29,554 nucleotides of DNA from Nemertoderma westbladi (GCA_032718475.1 JAUCBJ010005484.1:1-29554); one strand, 5' to 3'; shown: positions 1-12,300, numbered from the stretch's first letter. The notes: generated from the sequence alone by a model not told the origin. A program made the numbers and translations.

Positions 1-417
1 ACCCGAACACCTGTAAAATAAAGGTTGGTGAATATGAAAAATACTGGTTGCTGAAAAATTGCGATTTGAAAAATAGTAGAAGTTACCTGTAGACATCCAA
101 ACACTTGTAAAATAAAGGCTTATGATTGGACGGATGAGTAGCGTTGGGTGACTAATAACGCCTCTAGCGGAAGATGCGGGAACTTGAGAAGTTGCCATGG
201 TTACGGATTAAATGCTGACATCTGATTGGTTGAAATAATAACGACCACCGCAAAAGGTTGAAATAGTGGCTTCTGATTGGACAGAGTACCAGAAATGGAC
301 GGTAATGATGGGCTACGGGTGACCATGAAGCAGTGTCATAGTATTGTATACTACTGTCGTCTACGGGTACACTTTCCATGTGTTGGTTGCCAGAAAAGTA
401 GATCTGGTATGACCTCG
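1..417. other. Non-coding flank of the first RT relic
   Basis: No gene is visible. Two similar segments, each containing TGTAAAATAAAGG, lie about 100 bp apart (near 11 and 109). This suggests a small internal duplication or a repeat-element end. The part nearest 417 may still belong to the degraded 3' portion of the retrotransposon relic that follows, but protein similarity is lost there. Confidence 0.4.
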
Positions 418-946
418 TCTTTACCTCTCCAGCAGTGCCCACTGAATCTTCAGGTGGTATAGTACCATAGAGCTCGCGTTTGTGTTGTCTCCCCCAGCTG
501 ACGTTTAGGGCTGCCCTTAGTAGTCTTGTGTAGCAACCATCAATTCGTTGTTCAAGTGATTTAGTCAGTGTCCAGGTCTCACCCCCGTATAAAAATACAC
601 TTTCCACTGTGGCTCGGAAGAACTTAGTCTTCAGGTGCCTGGAGAGATCTGATTTCCAGATGGTATCCATTTTTGATAGAGCTACCCAAGCCTTTGCTTT
701 CCTAACTTCTATGTCCTTTTTGCTACTCTCTATCCATGATCCAAGGTACTGGAAGTCCTCGACCTTCCTTAGTTGATTATTATCAATGGTTGTCAAGTTT
801 CCATTACCATTAAAAGTGCTGAGTTCGGTCTTTGTAGCATTTATATGCAATCCAACCTCATTAACAGCCTTCTCCATTTTATTCAGTAGAAGCTGCGTAT
901 CTGCTAGCGTATTAGAGAGCAGGGCGATGTCATCCGCAAAGTCGGT
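418..946 (-). mobile_element. Non-LTR retrotransposon RT relic (RTE/endonuclease-RT-like), truncated
   Basis: The minus strand encodes a reverse-transcriptase palm and thumb fragment. It opens with the catalytic FADDIALL box (the YADD-type motif C), followed by a GLHINATKTE-type stretch. Next come YLGSWI, an R-K-A-KAW block, and LYGGETWTLTK. It then continues through a LLRAALNVSW segment to LYGTIP, where similarity breaks off. The fingers domain and endonuclease upstream are absent, and the C-terminal RL.FAGHC tail has been lost in this frame, so the copy is dead. The reading frame stays open to 164, but the last 80 or so codons are not recognisable. Clade assignment (RTE-like) rests on motif order and is approximate. 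Related fragments lie at 8384-8735 and 25485-25800. Confidence 0.85.
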
Positions 947-979
947 GTGAAATTGTGAAATTGTTTTGTTTAATGACAT

Positions 980-1596
980 ATTCGTTAACGGTACCGGTAA
1001 TATTAGTTAAACACATTAAAATTTGCACTCAGCCATGCTAGATAAAAAGCACCACAGATATGTGCTGTGTAAATAATACTTAAATAAATAAGTGTCTGTG
1101 ACTGTAGTTGCCGGATATCTATTACTTCTGCGTTCTTGTAGTGTAAATCCCCACCAATATATGACTTACACGGAACACATTCAAATACAAGATTATAAAT
1201 TGTGGATAATAAATTAGTATATATTTGCAATGTTTGGATGATAAATTAAATATTTTTCTCAAAAATGTACATATGTTGTAAAATGGAAATAAATGTTATA
1301 GGAATTGCAGACTGAGTATATATCTAGTATATAAATATGTAGTAACATGGTATTTATGAACTATCAGTATTGATGTCATTATTACAGCGAAATTTAATTT
1401 ACTTTTTAAGAAAGTACGACAAATTTTCAATTTTCCAATTTTACAGTAGGTAATTAGTATCCTTATCCGTGATAAGGGGCCTACTCTGTTACTTCACTTA
1501 TTAATTATTAATAATATAATTTCGTATAATAAGTGTGAGCGTATTCAATTCCGCCACATCAAGCCCCATAAATTGAGGTTTAAGCAATATTGGAAC
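980..1596. other. AT-rich intergenic DNA, nothing recognised
   Basis: This stretch is AT-rich with many short stop-interrupted frames. A TACCGGTA palindrome sits at 992-999. No RNA gene, repeat boundary or coding similarity was recognised. Confidence 0.4.
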
Positions 1597-1625
1597 TACA
1601 AGGTTGATTACCAATCAACCTTGTA
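1597..1625. repeat. Perfect 13-bp hairpin
   Basis: Two perfectly complementary 13-bp arms (1597-1609 and 1613-1625, core AAGGTTGATT / AATCAACCTT) flank a 3-nt loop. No T-run or histone-type context follows it. It could be the junction of a degraded inverted-repeat element. Confidence 0.7.
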
Positions 1626-1697
1626 TCACCCCAATAAGCGGGGACAATAGGCCCCAAGGGAACACACACAGCGGGGGTCAGAGGTTATACCTCCGGG

Positions 1698-1735
1698 AGA
1701 GAGAGAGAGATAGCAGCGGGGGGGGGGGGGGGGGG
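1698..1735. repeat. GA microsatellite followed by an 18-nt G tract
   Basis: A short (GA)n run is followed by TAGCAGC and then 18 consecutive G (1718-1735). This is one of eleven long G/C homopolymers in the window. No foldback arm was identified around this one. Confidence 0.85.
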
Positions 1736-1781
1736 AGCACACCCAAGGGAGGTAAAAGGGCGACAACAGGGTTATTAGCCA

Positions 1782-2123
1782 ATGGGGGGAAGGCATCGGC
1801 TGAGTAGTGTTATGCGGCCAACCGTGCAATATATATTACCAGTCTTTATGTCATTTGTCCAGTTATCTCAATACAGTCACGGCAGTACGGTGACAATTAA
1901 GACCGTCATCGCCGTCACCAACTTACTGTATTTTACCGGTACATTCAGCTATCTCAGTGCATTCATGCTATCTGTTACTTCATTGTATACTATATATCTT
2001 ATTACCAAAGAACGTCGGAACAACAAGCAAACACAAACTCTTTTCCATCGAACGGTGCGGCCCTTGACGCGTACACAAACAACACCGGATAAACCGGGAT
2101 CCTCTCGGATCCCGTCACAATAA
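1782..2123 (+). CDS. Doubtful small ORF with hydrophobic segments
   Basis: This is an open frame of 113 codons; an alternative ATG at codon 11 would give 103. It encodes two or three hydrophobic stretches (around residues 14-25, 37-55 and 57-75), then a basic, Thr-rich tail. An AATAAA hexamer overlaps the TAA stop region. I do not recognise the product, and hydrophobic stretches are easily produced by chance in such DNA. It begins just after a G homopolymer and is followed by a GCAACTT-type repeat relic, so a repeat-derived frame is at least as likely as a gene. Confidence 0.2.
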   Translation: MGGRHRLSSVMRPTVQYILPVFMSFVQLSQYSHGSTVTIKTVIAVTNLLYFTGTFSYLSAFMLSVTSLYTIYLITKERRNNKQTQTLFHRTVRPLTRTQTTPDKPGSSRIPSQ

Positions 2124-2129
2124 ACACGA

Positions 2130-2220
2130 AGCAACTTCATGTTTAACAAGTGAACAAGTTAAGTTGTTCATAATGTGGTTACTAGGCTGTTGAGCAAGTT
2201 GCGTAAAAAGTTGCGACGTG
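2130..2220. repeat. Relic end of a GCAACTT/ACGTGTAAAC foldback family
   Basis: This segment carries several AAGTTG(C) motifs and ends in GACGTGTAAACC. That is the same terminal signature (ACGTGTAAAC) as the large foldback at 28137-28810. Only one degenerate arm end is present. Confidence 0.5.
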
Positions 2221-3018
2221 TAAACCAATTGAAATTTATGCGAAATTTTTAGGTTTGTTATAAATAGTATTACATTTTATTAACACATAATTTTGAAAAG
2301 TTGTCTGATACATTTATGCAGGGTGGCTATGTAGACACTCACAGAAAGTTTCAGACTAATTGCTCAAAAATTGTAGAAGTAGTAGGGTTTTGAAGTTGAC
2401 AATCTCATAAAAAAAATATTTTGAGATAATCGACCTTTCATTATACATAGTAATAGTAAATTCAATAGGAATCCCTAAATGGAAATTGTTATAACTTGAA
2501 AACTAAAAGGGCTATTGAATAGCGGTTTTCAGATTTGGAAACACGATTTAATCGTGAATTATAATATAAAAATTCGACATATTTTTAACCAAAATGGTGT
2601 ACTACCCCCCCCCCCCCCCCCCCCCTTAAATTTTTACTTTTTGTTTCTTAATGGTTAGTTACCTTGTTGATATGTAAATTTCACGTTGCTAAGTAAAAAG
2701 TATGAAATTGAAAGTGATCCGCATAATATATTTTACAAACTTTTTTGGTGATAATAGGAAAATAAAATTGAATAAAACAAATTTGGGTTTGCATGAATTA
2801 CGATCCTCTCTTACTTACTTATTACTTAATAGTAACCCTCTATTTTTTTCTAGATTGATTGGACTAAAAGGGCCTACCTATAAACCTTATTTTAGTTTAC
2901 ATCTTAAATAAAAATTAACAAATTACAAACCCTATATTACATTTATAATATGTATTAGATTATATGCAGTGTATTTAAGTATAGGCCTATACACTTTGCA
3001 ATAATATGTATTAATAAA
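2221..3018. other. AT-rich intergenic DNA with a 21-nt C tract
   Basis: No gene was identified. A run of 21 C occupies 2605-2625, followed by a T-rich stretch. The 69-codon frame at 2702-2911 has the composition of random AT-rich DNA. This region lies immediately downstream of the minus-strand C22orf23 homologue and probably contains its 3' end. I found no clear AATAAA on that strand. Confidence 0.4.
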
Positions 3019-3693
3019 CTACCCCAAGGCAGAATTTGGATTCTGCAAACGCAGTTCAAACTTAGCAGTTCTCTCCCTATCGATAACCTCTAGTTCTCTT
3101 ATAAGTTTACTGATCTCGATGTTTATAGAACTCCTGTATTGCTTTCCTTTACCTAAACGTTCCATCTCATCAAGGAATTTTATTCTCTCTTCTATTTCTT
3201 CAACAAGTTCCTCGAAACGATCGACGACAGTCACCTCCTCGTGGTCGCTCATCGGTTCCGGTTCAACGACCTTACTAGAGGGTTCGATATCCTGTCCGTA
3301 AGCCATTAGGTTGGCGAGTTTTACTTTCTGGAGTTCCCTATCTACCAGCGGCGCGGCCCGGAATTTATCCCGCTCGTAGGCACCGGTGTTGCGAATCGCA
3401 TCGCGGGTTCGCTTGTTGCCGAGTATTTGTGCCGGTTTCCGTACGACCGGCACCCGTTCCATGTGCCCACGGGTCTCTGAGGTGGTGGGTTGACATCGGT
3501 TCGGTAGACTCGAACCCGAGTCCAATTGTTTGCTCAGTTGACGACGCTGAAAGTTTGTTAGTTTCGATTCTTCCATCATCGTTCGCAGTAGGTCTCGAGT
3601 TTGGTTACTAAACTCAACTTTAGAGGCCGGGGACCAAATACCTCCGATTGATGGACCACGACCACCTCGGTTGTTGGGGTTCGAGTTGGACAT
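3019..3693 (-). CDS. C22orf23: UPF0193 (EVG1) family protein, C22orf23 homologue
   Basis: This is an intact single-exon gene of 224 codons, close to the roughly 217 residues known for the vertebrate protein. The start is the ATG at 3693-3691; the codon before it is GTG and is not needed. Family hallmarks appear in order. A GGIW motif lies near residues 17-20, and the diagnostic TMMEESKLTNFQRRQ block lies at about 38-52. A GAYERDKF stretch is near 104-111, and a K-L-MAYG segment near 125-133. The C-terminal helical block carries DRFEELVEEIEER (158-170) and GKGKQYR (181-187). The C-terminal 65 residues are strongly charged and look coiled-coil. The molecular function of UPF0193 is not established. 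There is no signal peptide or membrane segment. Human C22orf23 is multi-exonic, so the uninterrupted frame is notable. Upstream DNA to about 4.6 kb is the likely promoter region. Confidence 0.93.
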   Translation of the reverse strand: MSNSNPNNRGGRGPSIGGIWSPASKVEFSNQTRDLLRTMMEESKLTNFQRRQLSKQLDSGSSLPNRCQPTTSETRGHMERVPVVRKPAQILGNKRTRDAIRNTGAYERDKFRAAPLVDRELQKVKLANLMAYGQDIEPSSKVVEPEPMSDHEEVTVVDRFEELVEEIEERIKFLDEMERLGKGKQYRSSINIEISKLIRELEVIDRERTAKFELRLQNPNSALG

Positions 3694-5150
3694 CACGGTT
3701 CTGCCTGGCTGTTATATGTGTGTACAGTTCGATAGATTCTTGGAGCGTCTGGAAATGGCACCTATGGTTTAGTTAGTAGTTATTACCGGTATAATACAGT
3801 AGTTCAGTGTTAATCACTCTTCGCCGGCCAGCCGGCGCAGTGCTACATTTAGGTGGGGTGTGGAATTTCAATCTGGAGTTCAAATAAATAAGTTCTGTAC
3901 TCAGTAATGTAGGCCTATTGTTTTGTAGTGGCAATTATTGTGTTTCATTATCAGCTGTTTCTTTCTGGTGATCTGATAGGTGACCAAAAGATACCGGTAC
4001 AGTACCAGTAGAAATAATAAGGGAGTATGATAGCATCATTTTCGTTTCTAAGCAACCACCATGTGAGGATCAGCTGTGCTACAGATTGTCAGCTTGTATC
4101 GGCCAATCAACATGCAGACATGCAGTTCTTTTGTTGTGGTATTTCGTGCTGTATTACAGTATTCATTCAGTTATTATTGCAGTATGCTGGCTGACCGATA
4201 TATATCGAATAATGAATAACAGAATAATGCCGACTGCAGTAATGCACTGACATACTGATGATAGCGAACAGCTACCGCACCGGCACCGGTTATTGCTGGT
4301 TGCCTACAGACACTCTGACACTGAGACACAGAGGTCTGGAGGTGATTGATTAATTGATCAATATGCAGATAGCTGGATAGGCAATAGGCATAGGCCTACA
4401 TATTTTTATAGCTAATTTTGAATAGGGCGACAGGACGAGACGAGGTCACTCCAGCTCCAGTACTCACAATTAGCACCAGTTGACTGTTGTGCATTTCGAC
4501 ATAATAAATACTTTCTGACGCTACACTGCTAAATCTCGGCCGCGCAGCCTAGTTACTGAATTACCTAAACCCGCTGATGTGCTGTACTTTTGTAGTACTA
4601 CCATCCGTAGTCTGGCAGTAGTACCAGAACCAAATCAAGTAATTGCCTGTAGGCCTACAACGAAGTCTTACAGTCTTAGTCATCCTGGTGAAATGGAATG
4701 TGCTGCTTCTGGTGCTGCTATGCTACTGTATAGGCAGGGGCGGCTGCTGGACTGTACGATGCAGTTTTCTTTATTATCTATCTGAACTATAATCATTCAT
4801 TACCTTTCTGCCTTGGCGTAGTGGTTAACAACAAAACAAATCACATCGAATACCCAAAAAATTAACAAAACCAAATGTCACCAAATCACACCATAGGCCT
4901 ACATAATCACATCAAATCACAAAAAATTTAATTAAAAAGTAATGTATCACCGGAGCAGGTTAGTGGCAACCCCAACCAGAAGTCTGAACCGAAACAATAG
5001 CCATCGGCGTCCCTAAACTGAATTTAATCCTTCACACATTTATATCTTTCTCCATAAACCACAAATGTCAGTTTCTTTTTAGAATACCTTACTGCCTTAC
5101 ATTGTATATTGTTATGTACAGTGCAGTCAGTAAGTGTGGATTAAACACCA
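3694..5150. other. Intergenic region upstream of the C22orf23 homologue
   Basis: No exon was recognised. It presumably contains the 5' UTR and promoter of the minus-strand gene. It is rich in TAGGCCTA and TACCGGTA palindromes (3784, 3910, 3992, 4391, 4650, 4894). At 4814-4824 is an isolated TGGCGTAGTGG, matching a pol III A box, as in tRNA-derived SINE heads. No B box follows within the usual distance, so at most a truncated SINE remains. The 4579-4785 open frame shows no recognisable features. Confidence 0.4.
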
Positions 5151-5152
5151 TA

Positions 5153-6065
5153 TACACCATGTCCCGTAATATAGTGTCATTTTCTGATGACACGGACCCC
5201 CCCCCCCCCCCAGATTTTTCTACAAATCTTTATCATAATGCTTGAAATTTGAAACATGACTAGTTCCACTCACCGTCGATGACCATCATGAAGCCGGAAT
5301 TTTCGATTTTGCCTTTTTATTTTTTTTTTATAAGCGTTTTAAAAAAGTGTCTTTTGCGAAATCGCACCCTCCGTATCGTGGCCATTCTTCACATTAGTCG
5401 TAATTTTTTCATATCATTAAACAGCTTGCGTTGCAAGGATTCCAAATATGTAACAATATCGGAATTTCGTTGAGAAACAGCTGAGATACAGGCGTTCAAT
5501 GATTGCAAGAATTATTGTTCGCTGCAGGCCATTTATTCTATCTAATAAATACACAAAATTCTAGAACGTGTTATTTATTTTATGAGTTGGTTGGCAACAG
5601 CGGTATTCCTATCCAATATATCTATTGCGTAGCTATTCATAAATTAACAAAATATTCCAGAACATCGTTTATTTATTAAATAGAATAAATGGCCTTCAGC
5701 GAATGATCGTTCTTTGTAATCTTTGAACGCCTATTCCTCAGCTGTTTCTCAACGAAATTCAGATATTGTTACATATTTGGAATCCTTGCAACGCAAGCTT
5801 TTTAATGATATGAAAGATTCTTCACTAATGTGAAGAATGGCCACGATGCGGAGGGTGCGATTTCGCAAAAGACACTTTTTAAAACGCTTATAAAAAAATT
5901 TAAAGGCAAAATCGAAAATTCCGGCTTCATGGGACAATCGACGGTGAGTGGAACTAGTTATGTTTCAAATTTCAAGCAATATGATAAAGATTTGTAGAAA
6001 AATCTGGGGGGGGGGGGGGTGTCCGTGTCATCAGAAAATGACACTATAATACTGGACATGGTGTA
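5153..6065. mobile_element. Foldback element, family A, copy 1 (ACACCATGTCC termini, C/G tract in arms)
   Basis: Two long inverted arms (about 5153-5580 and 5650-6065) flank a short centre. The ends read TACACCATGTCC and GGACATGGTGTA, with TA directly outside both ends (5151-5152, 6066-6067), consistent with a TA target duplication. Each arm carries a homopolymer about 45 bp in: 15 C at 5197-5211 and 14 G at 6006-6019. Inside, both arms contain GGCAAAATCGAAAATTCCGG-type and TTGCAAGGATTCCAAATATG-type stretches. No transposase is encoded, so this is a non-autonomous foldback/MITE. It inserted about 310 bp upstream of the zinc-finger start codon. Confidence 0.9.
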
Positions 6066-6375
6066 TATTGTCAACGTGCCTTGTTATTTTTAATTTTGTG
6101 TTACATAGGTTTTTATTTGATTTGATGTTCAACTGTGAAATTAAAAGTTCCAGTTCCAGCCTAAACGATTTGAAATAAATCGGTAATAATTAAAATTCTT
6201 TGAGTAGGCCTACCGGTAATCTGTTATGAATTGGTTTATAGATTTGGCTGTTTGTTGTGATTTCGGTGTATAGACGGACCGATCTGTTTGTCTGTATCAT
6301 GTACAGCTGCACAGTATGTTATTTAAGCCATATCACTATTAGTTAGGTTTCGATAAAATATTATACAATTTCCAA
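6066..6375 (+). promoter_or_regulatory. Presumed promoter and 5' UTR of the zinc-finger gene
   Basis: This is the 310 bp between the foldback element and the ATG. It contains overlapping TAGGCCTA and TACCGGTA palindromes at 6205-6218. I see no convincing TATA box or mapped start site. The call rests only on position. Confidence 0.35.
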
Positions 6376-9300
6376 ATGGAAGATTTTGATTATCCTGATA
6401 TGGATTCGTCGTCTTTGCTCATACCGTTTGAAGTAGAAAACGTGACAGGGACTACGGATTCGTCAGTCATCAACGATGTCGGCACGTCTACTTCTAGTGG
6501 ACCGGTACCGGCATGTTTGTTTAAACCTATTGTGGGGTTCCTCGACTACCAGGAATCTAGGCACTCGATATTGGATCCAGTAGACGAAGGCATACAAATT
6601 GGGGAAATCTTCGAAAACTCTAGTAACACCAGTTTCACATGTGAGTCGAATAATATTAGGCCTACTAGTTCGAGTTCTGATAATATGTTTAGTAATACGA
6701 ACAGTGTTGGTGAAGCTAACGTTACATCGGAACCCCAATGCCCAGTCTGCGATATGGTTTTCCACTCTGTTGACGTTTTGGATATACACACCGGAGCGAA
6801 GAACTGCATTCAATCACAGATCGAAAAACCTAAACCTAATCTTTGTAAAATCTGCAATAAGGCGTTTAGTACTGAGGGTAATCTGCGGCGTCACGAATCT
6901 GCGCGGCACTTCGCCAACAAGCTCTACGTCTGCGACATTTGTTTGCGGGCTTTCCTGCGAAGCGATTACCTCGCTTCGCACAAACTCACCCACAGCCGAA
7001 AGAAACCGTTCGCATGCACCGAATGCAACGCCCTATTCCGACAGCGAAACCACGTGTGGCGCCATCTAGAGACGCACGCGCACATCGCCCGTCGCTTCTG
7101 CTGCACCATCTGTGGTAAACGCTTCGTCAACCGACAGAACCTCCTCGCGCACAAACAGACGCACGCCTACGCCGCAGTGCCACAGCGCTCGCTCTCTGCG
7201 CTCGTCTGTGTTGGTTGCGGGTATCGCGAGCGCAGTGCCGTGCGAATGGCGCGACATGTGCGCGGCTGTCTCAACGTCGCCCTCTACATCTGCGACGAAT
7301 GCCTCGCTGTGTTCGTCTCTCCAGGAAATCTATCCAATCACAAGATCTCCCGTCACTCTTCCCGTCGGAGGTACCTTTGTCGCGTCTGCGGCGCAGCGTT
7401 CAACCGCTCCTACAACCGTGACCGCCACTCCTACGTGGCGCACAGCTCCCAGACAGTCGTTCCGTCAGGGAGCGACTGGGTTTGCCAGTCCGGAACTCCG
7501 ACTTGGTCCGCTCTCGTCGACAGACATCCAGACACTAAATCGGAACCTCCGAGATCCCACAGAATTAATCTAACACAGTTCGCCTCCCAATTCCTCAACC
7601 AAACAACTCCCTCACAACAGGTCAACGTTAATAATTCAAGACTAATAATAGCTGCCATCCCAACCAACTCAAATTCAACCAGTCCCAGTGTCCCACTAGC
7701 AGGGACAACTAATGTAGCGCCGCCTAGAAGCAGTGCAGAGGTTGACGTAGCAGTTGCACCTAGAGATAGCACAGAGATTAGCATAGCAACACCCCCTACT
7801 GACTGCAGCATAGTAGCGCCCACTAGCGGGCGAGTAGATAGTGTGATCGCGCCTCGCAAGATGCGAGGCCCAATGTCTGGCCCAATGAGGCTCTATGTCT
7901 GTGATTCATGTGGTAAAGCGTTTACTAGAAGGTAAGTCGTTGAGTTCAATTAATACTTTTACTTTATTAGTATTACTTGTTACTACCAATTTTTTTGTTT
8001 AATGAGGTTTTATTTTTTGTCCAATGAATAAACCGCGATAATAATAATAATAATAAATCATTCTAATAAATTTAAATTTTAAATAAATTTAAAATAATAA
8101 ATCAACCGCGCTTATGCCATGTATCGGTTCTAAAGCGCTGTTAAATTCCAAAGATTGTGTCTGAAAGTTTAGTTTTTTTAGTTTTGAAAAACCCTATTAA
8201 AGATTTCGGCTTTTAGAAGGCTGCGGAAAGTTGTCAGATCAGTGGCGGTTCGAGTTTGAAAATGGAGACTGTTGAAGACTGTTGGAACTGCATAACTGAA
8301 TGATGGGGCGCCGAAGGTTTTCAGTTTGAAATTGATAATGGTAATTTCAAATAATTGGTAATAGGTAACACCCTACCTACCTTACTGATCTAGACTTTGC
8401 TGATGACTTAGAAGTACTGTCAGAATCACTAGAGGGATCCAAAATGTCCCAAGCTCATTGGAGCAGGCTGCTTCTTAAGAAAGGTCTGATAGTATGACCA
8501 TAAGCTCCAGGGATGGTTTGCTTGAGCATGTGGACGGCTTCTGTTACCTGGGATCATGGAACCAAAGTCAGGTGAAGACCTTCGGATACGTAAGGGAAAG
8601 GCATGGGCAGCGTTAAATAGTCTGTCCAGGATTTGGAGGTCCCATAGAATAAAATGGAACCTTAAGTTTCGATTATTTATAGCAGCAGTAGTACCAGTAT
8701 ACTCTTATATGGGAGTCCATGCTGGGCTCTAACTGCAGAGTATTGTTTGAATAGTACAGTATAGAGCCTGTAATGGGGGGACGCATTACAGGGGGACATT
8801 TCCTGCTTGTTTTTGTATCTCATGACATATGATATCTTTTATACAGTGGCACGTTATTTTAACCAAAACAATAAACTAAATACAATAGAACAGGTTACAG
8901 TTTTATCTTTGAGAGTAATCAGCTGTTATTTGCGTCGAATTTCCCCTGAATTTTATAATGTTTGGGCAAGTTGAAAAGCCCGCCAAATTTCATTTTCAAA
9001 AATACGAACCAATAAGACTTAATGTTTCTTGGGAATATTTTATTAACATTTAAGTGGCATTACAGGGGCAGGGGGGGGGGGGGGGGGCAAGCGACACACC
9101 CCGACTTCATAATTTTTAACTACCACTATACACCATGTCCCAGAAAATAGTGTCGCAATTCAGTGACACGCCCCCCCCCCCCCCCCCCTAATTTTTCTAC
9201 AAATCTTAATGAGATTGCATGAAATTTGAAACAGAGATAGTTTCACCTCCCGACCACTGACTGGGTGAGCCAGAATTTTTATTTTTGCTTTCAATCTTTA

Positions 9301-12300
9301 GCCACAAGCGTTTAAAAAAAGTGTCTCCAGCGATATTACACCAGTTACACCGCAGTTATTCTTCTACCTTATAGCTGTTTGTTGGTGCCAATGGAAAGCT
9401 GGTCATGCAAGGATTCCAAATATGTAACACAATTTGAATTTCGTTGAAAAATAGCTGAGATATGAGCGTTCAAATGTTGCATGGTTATGCAACGACGCAA
9501 GGCTATTTTATTCTATTTAATAAATAAACCATATTCTGGAACATTTTTTAAATGTATGAATAGCTACGTAATAGTATGATTAAAGAGGTATTGTATTGTT
9601 GCCCAGCTCCGTATTTGGATAAACAAAATATTCCAGATTATGATGTATTTATTAAATAGAATAAAATAGCCTTACATATTTACATAGTTACATATTTGGA
9701 ATCCTTGCAAGACCAGCTTTCCATTGGCACCAACAAACAGCTATAAGGTAGAAGAATAACTGCGGTGTAACTGGTGTAATATCGCTGGAGATACTTTTTT
9801 AAACGCTTGTAGCTAAAGATTGAAAGCAAAAATAACAATTCTGACTCACCCTGTCAGTGGTCGGGAGGTGAAACTATCTCTGTTTCAAATTTCATGCAAT
9901 CTCATTACGATTTGTAAAAAAATTAGGGGGGGGGGGGGGGGGCGTGTCACTGAATTACGACACTGTATTCTGGGACATGGTGTACGAATATACTCACATG
10001 CCGTTGGCTGAAATTTTGTCAGCGAGCATTGGATAGATGGTTCTTTCATATAGGGATGTCCCTGAATCGATATTTTGATTCCGGCCGGAACCGGAATTCA
10101 ACATGCTGGAATATTCCGGCCGGAACCGGAATTTTCTATAATTAGTGAAATACACTAAATGACCCAGGAAATTTTATAATTTTTTATGAAACAAATGCAT
10201 TTTTTTAATTTCTACAGTAAGTTTGTTAATGAGATTAATCAGAACCTTGGGGGAATTAAGGTGGGTGGAGTGGAGAATGACCTGAGCTGTTACGGCCTAT
10301 CGCGTCATTAGGTCCTTTGGTGCAATATCCTGGTGTCTTTAAGGAAAAGGAGCATGTTACTGTGACATGTTATTCGAACCAAAACAATAAACGAGCCAAA
10401 TAGTACATGTTACAGTTTAATTATTGCTGGGAATAAATAGATTTATGGTAAGAAATGGATTTGCTGTAAATAGAAATTAAACTACTATATTATGCAGCAC
10501 CTACGACGCAGAACTGAACTAACGACAACTCGCAGGACCTGTACGTATTGTAATAACGTTTTATATTTATATTAGTTTTAGGTTAAAGTAGTAATTGTAA
10601 TTGTGTTAATCGTTAATCGAGTTTCATTGCTAACTTTAGAAGGTTAGCAATTTATTTAGCCTCCTGTAATTATCATATTATTTAATAATTAATGCAAAGG
10701 AAAATAATATAAAATCAATGTAAAATAATTTAAATTCAATGTAAAATATTGTAAGATCAATGTAAAATCAATCTAAAAAACGCCATTTTATAAGCAAATT
10801 GGAAAAACCACCCGCTAAGGCCCGTGCTCCACTGGTAAGTCTTTTGTAGTCTTAGTCAGAATAAATTATGGAACACATTGGTTTCAATGTTAGCGTCTCC
10901 ACTGGTAAATCGTAAGTTATGACTGTGATTATGTCCCATGTTCCATCTTTTGACATATGAATCATGTGTTATATCCGGCAAGATGCCTCTGATTGGTTAC
11001 TTGGGTATAAATATGCAGTAAATGTGAGTCGCATCTTATATTTTTTATCAAATGACTTATGACTTATCATTTTGAGATTCTGACTAAGACAATATCTGAA
11101 AACGACTTACGACTTACCAGTGGAGCACGGGCCTAATGATGCATTTCATAAAATATCTTCAGAACAATTTCAATTTCAATTTCAATTTATTATTATAATA
11201 TAAGATTCAATACATATAACGGCATAAACCTGCAGCCACCACCAAAATAGAGCTTTCATATTATAATTATGCACTACGTTTGTAGGCCTATACATACATA
11301 TGTTTGGTTGCGCTGCACCTTTACGCTAAATAAATTGTCGTACAACAGCTGGCAGTAGCGTAATGCTAGTCAAGGTCATCTGTTGTACAAAGAGGGCAAA
11401 GTAAAATAAAGAAATAAAGAAATAACAAAGAAATAAATTGCACAATTATTCTAAGACATAAGTTAAGAATATATTATGAAAATTTACCATATATGCGTAA
11501 TACTCTGGCTTTGTAGTAGTTTTTATTGTAGAATATAATTTGTATCTAGAGTAATTTATATATTCATATACATTTGTTAAAGCTTAATAATTTCCACCTG
11601 GTTAATGAAAGTAAACAGATATGGGAGTGCTGTATTTATTTAATAAAATAGATTTGTAGTTACTACATGTATTAACTTGAGTGATTCATAAGCAAAAAAA
11701 CTTAATCAGAGTTTATCGAGTAAATATTTCTTAAGGTGCTTTAAAAATATGGCTTTTGATTTTATTGCTCTAATGTCAGTTGGGAGATCATTCCAGATAG
11801 TCGGTCCTATTACTCCGATCGATTTGTGAGCTACTTCTAAACGGGTTAGGGGAATAACATATTTTCCTGTCAAAGCCGCACGGGTACTATATCGGTGCAT
11901 GGCAGAACATTTTCTAAAAAGGTGCGAGAGAGGGTGTGAGGGGTTATGTGATATGTCTAGCATTAGTTGGGAAACATGATAGACATATAGTGACTCCAAA
12001 GGTAGTATATTCATGGTTTTATATAGGGGATAAGCTGTTTGGCGGAAATGGCTAAAAGTGATAGCACGGATAATTTTATTAGTTTTGGTTTTAATTTTCA
12101 TTAAATCGCTCTTACATGCCGAACCCCAAGCCAAAATACCATATGTTAAGTATGGATGGATCAGTGTGAAGTAAAGAGTACGAAGTATGTCTGTCGGAAA
12201 AATATGTCGTAATTTATAAAAGATCCCAGTGCTTTTACTAATTTTCTTTAAAATATGCCCAATGTGTATTTTCCAGTTAAGCTTATCATCTATCCAGACA

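Noticed and set aside
2702-2911. 69-codon open frame
   Set aside because: Composition is that of random AT-rich DNA, with no domain or gene context.
4814-4824. Second SINE (A box TGGCGTAGTGG)
   Set aside because: No B box or SINE body follows; the match alone is too short.
6463-7859. Overlapping frames within the zinc-finger exon (for example 6599-7069 plus, 7431-7859 minus)
   Set aside because: They lack domains and lie over the clearly conserved C2H2 frame in GC-rich coding DNA.
9820-10011. 63-codon open frame
   Set aside because: It lies in the right arm of a non-coding foldback element and includes the G tract as poly-Gly.
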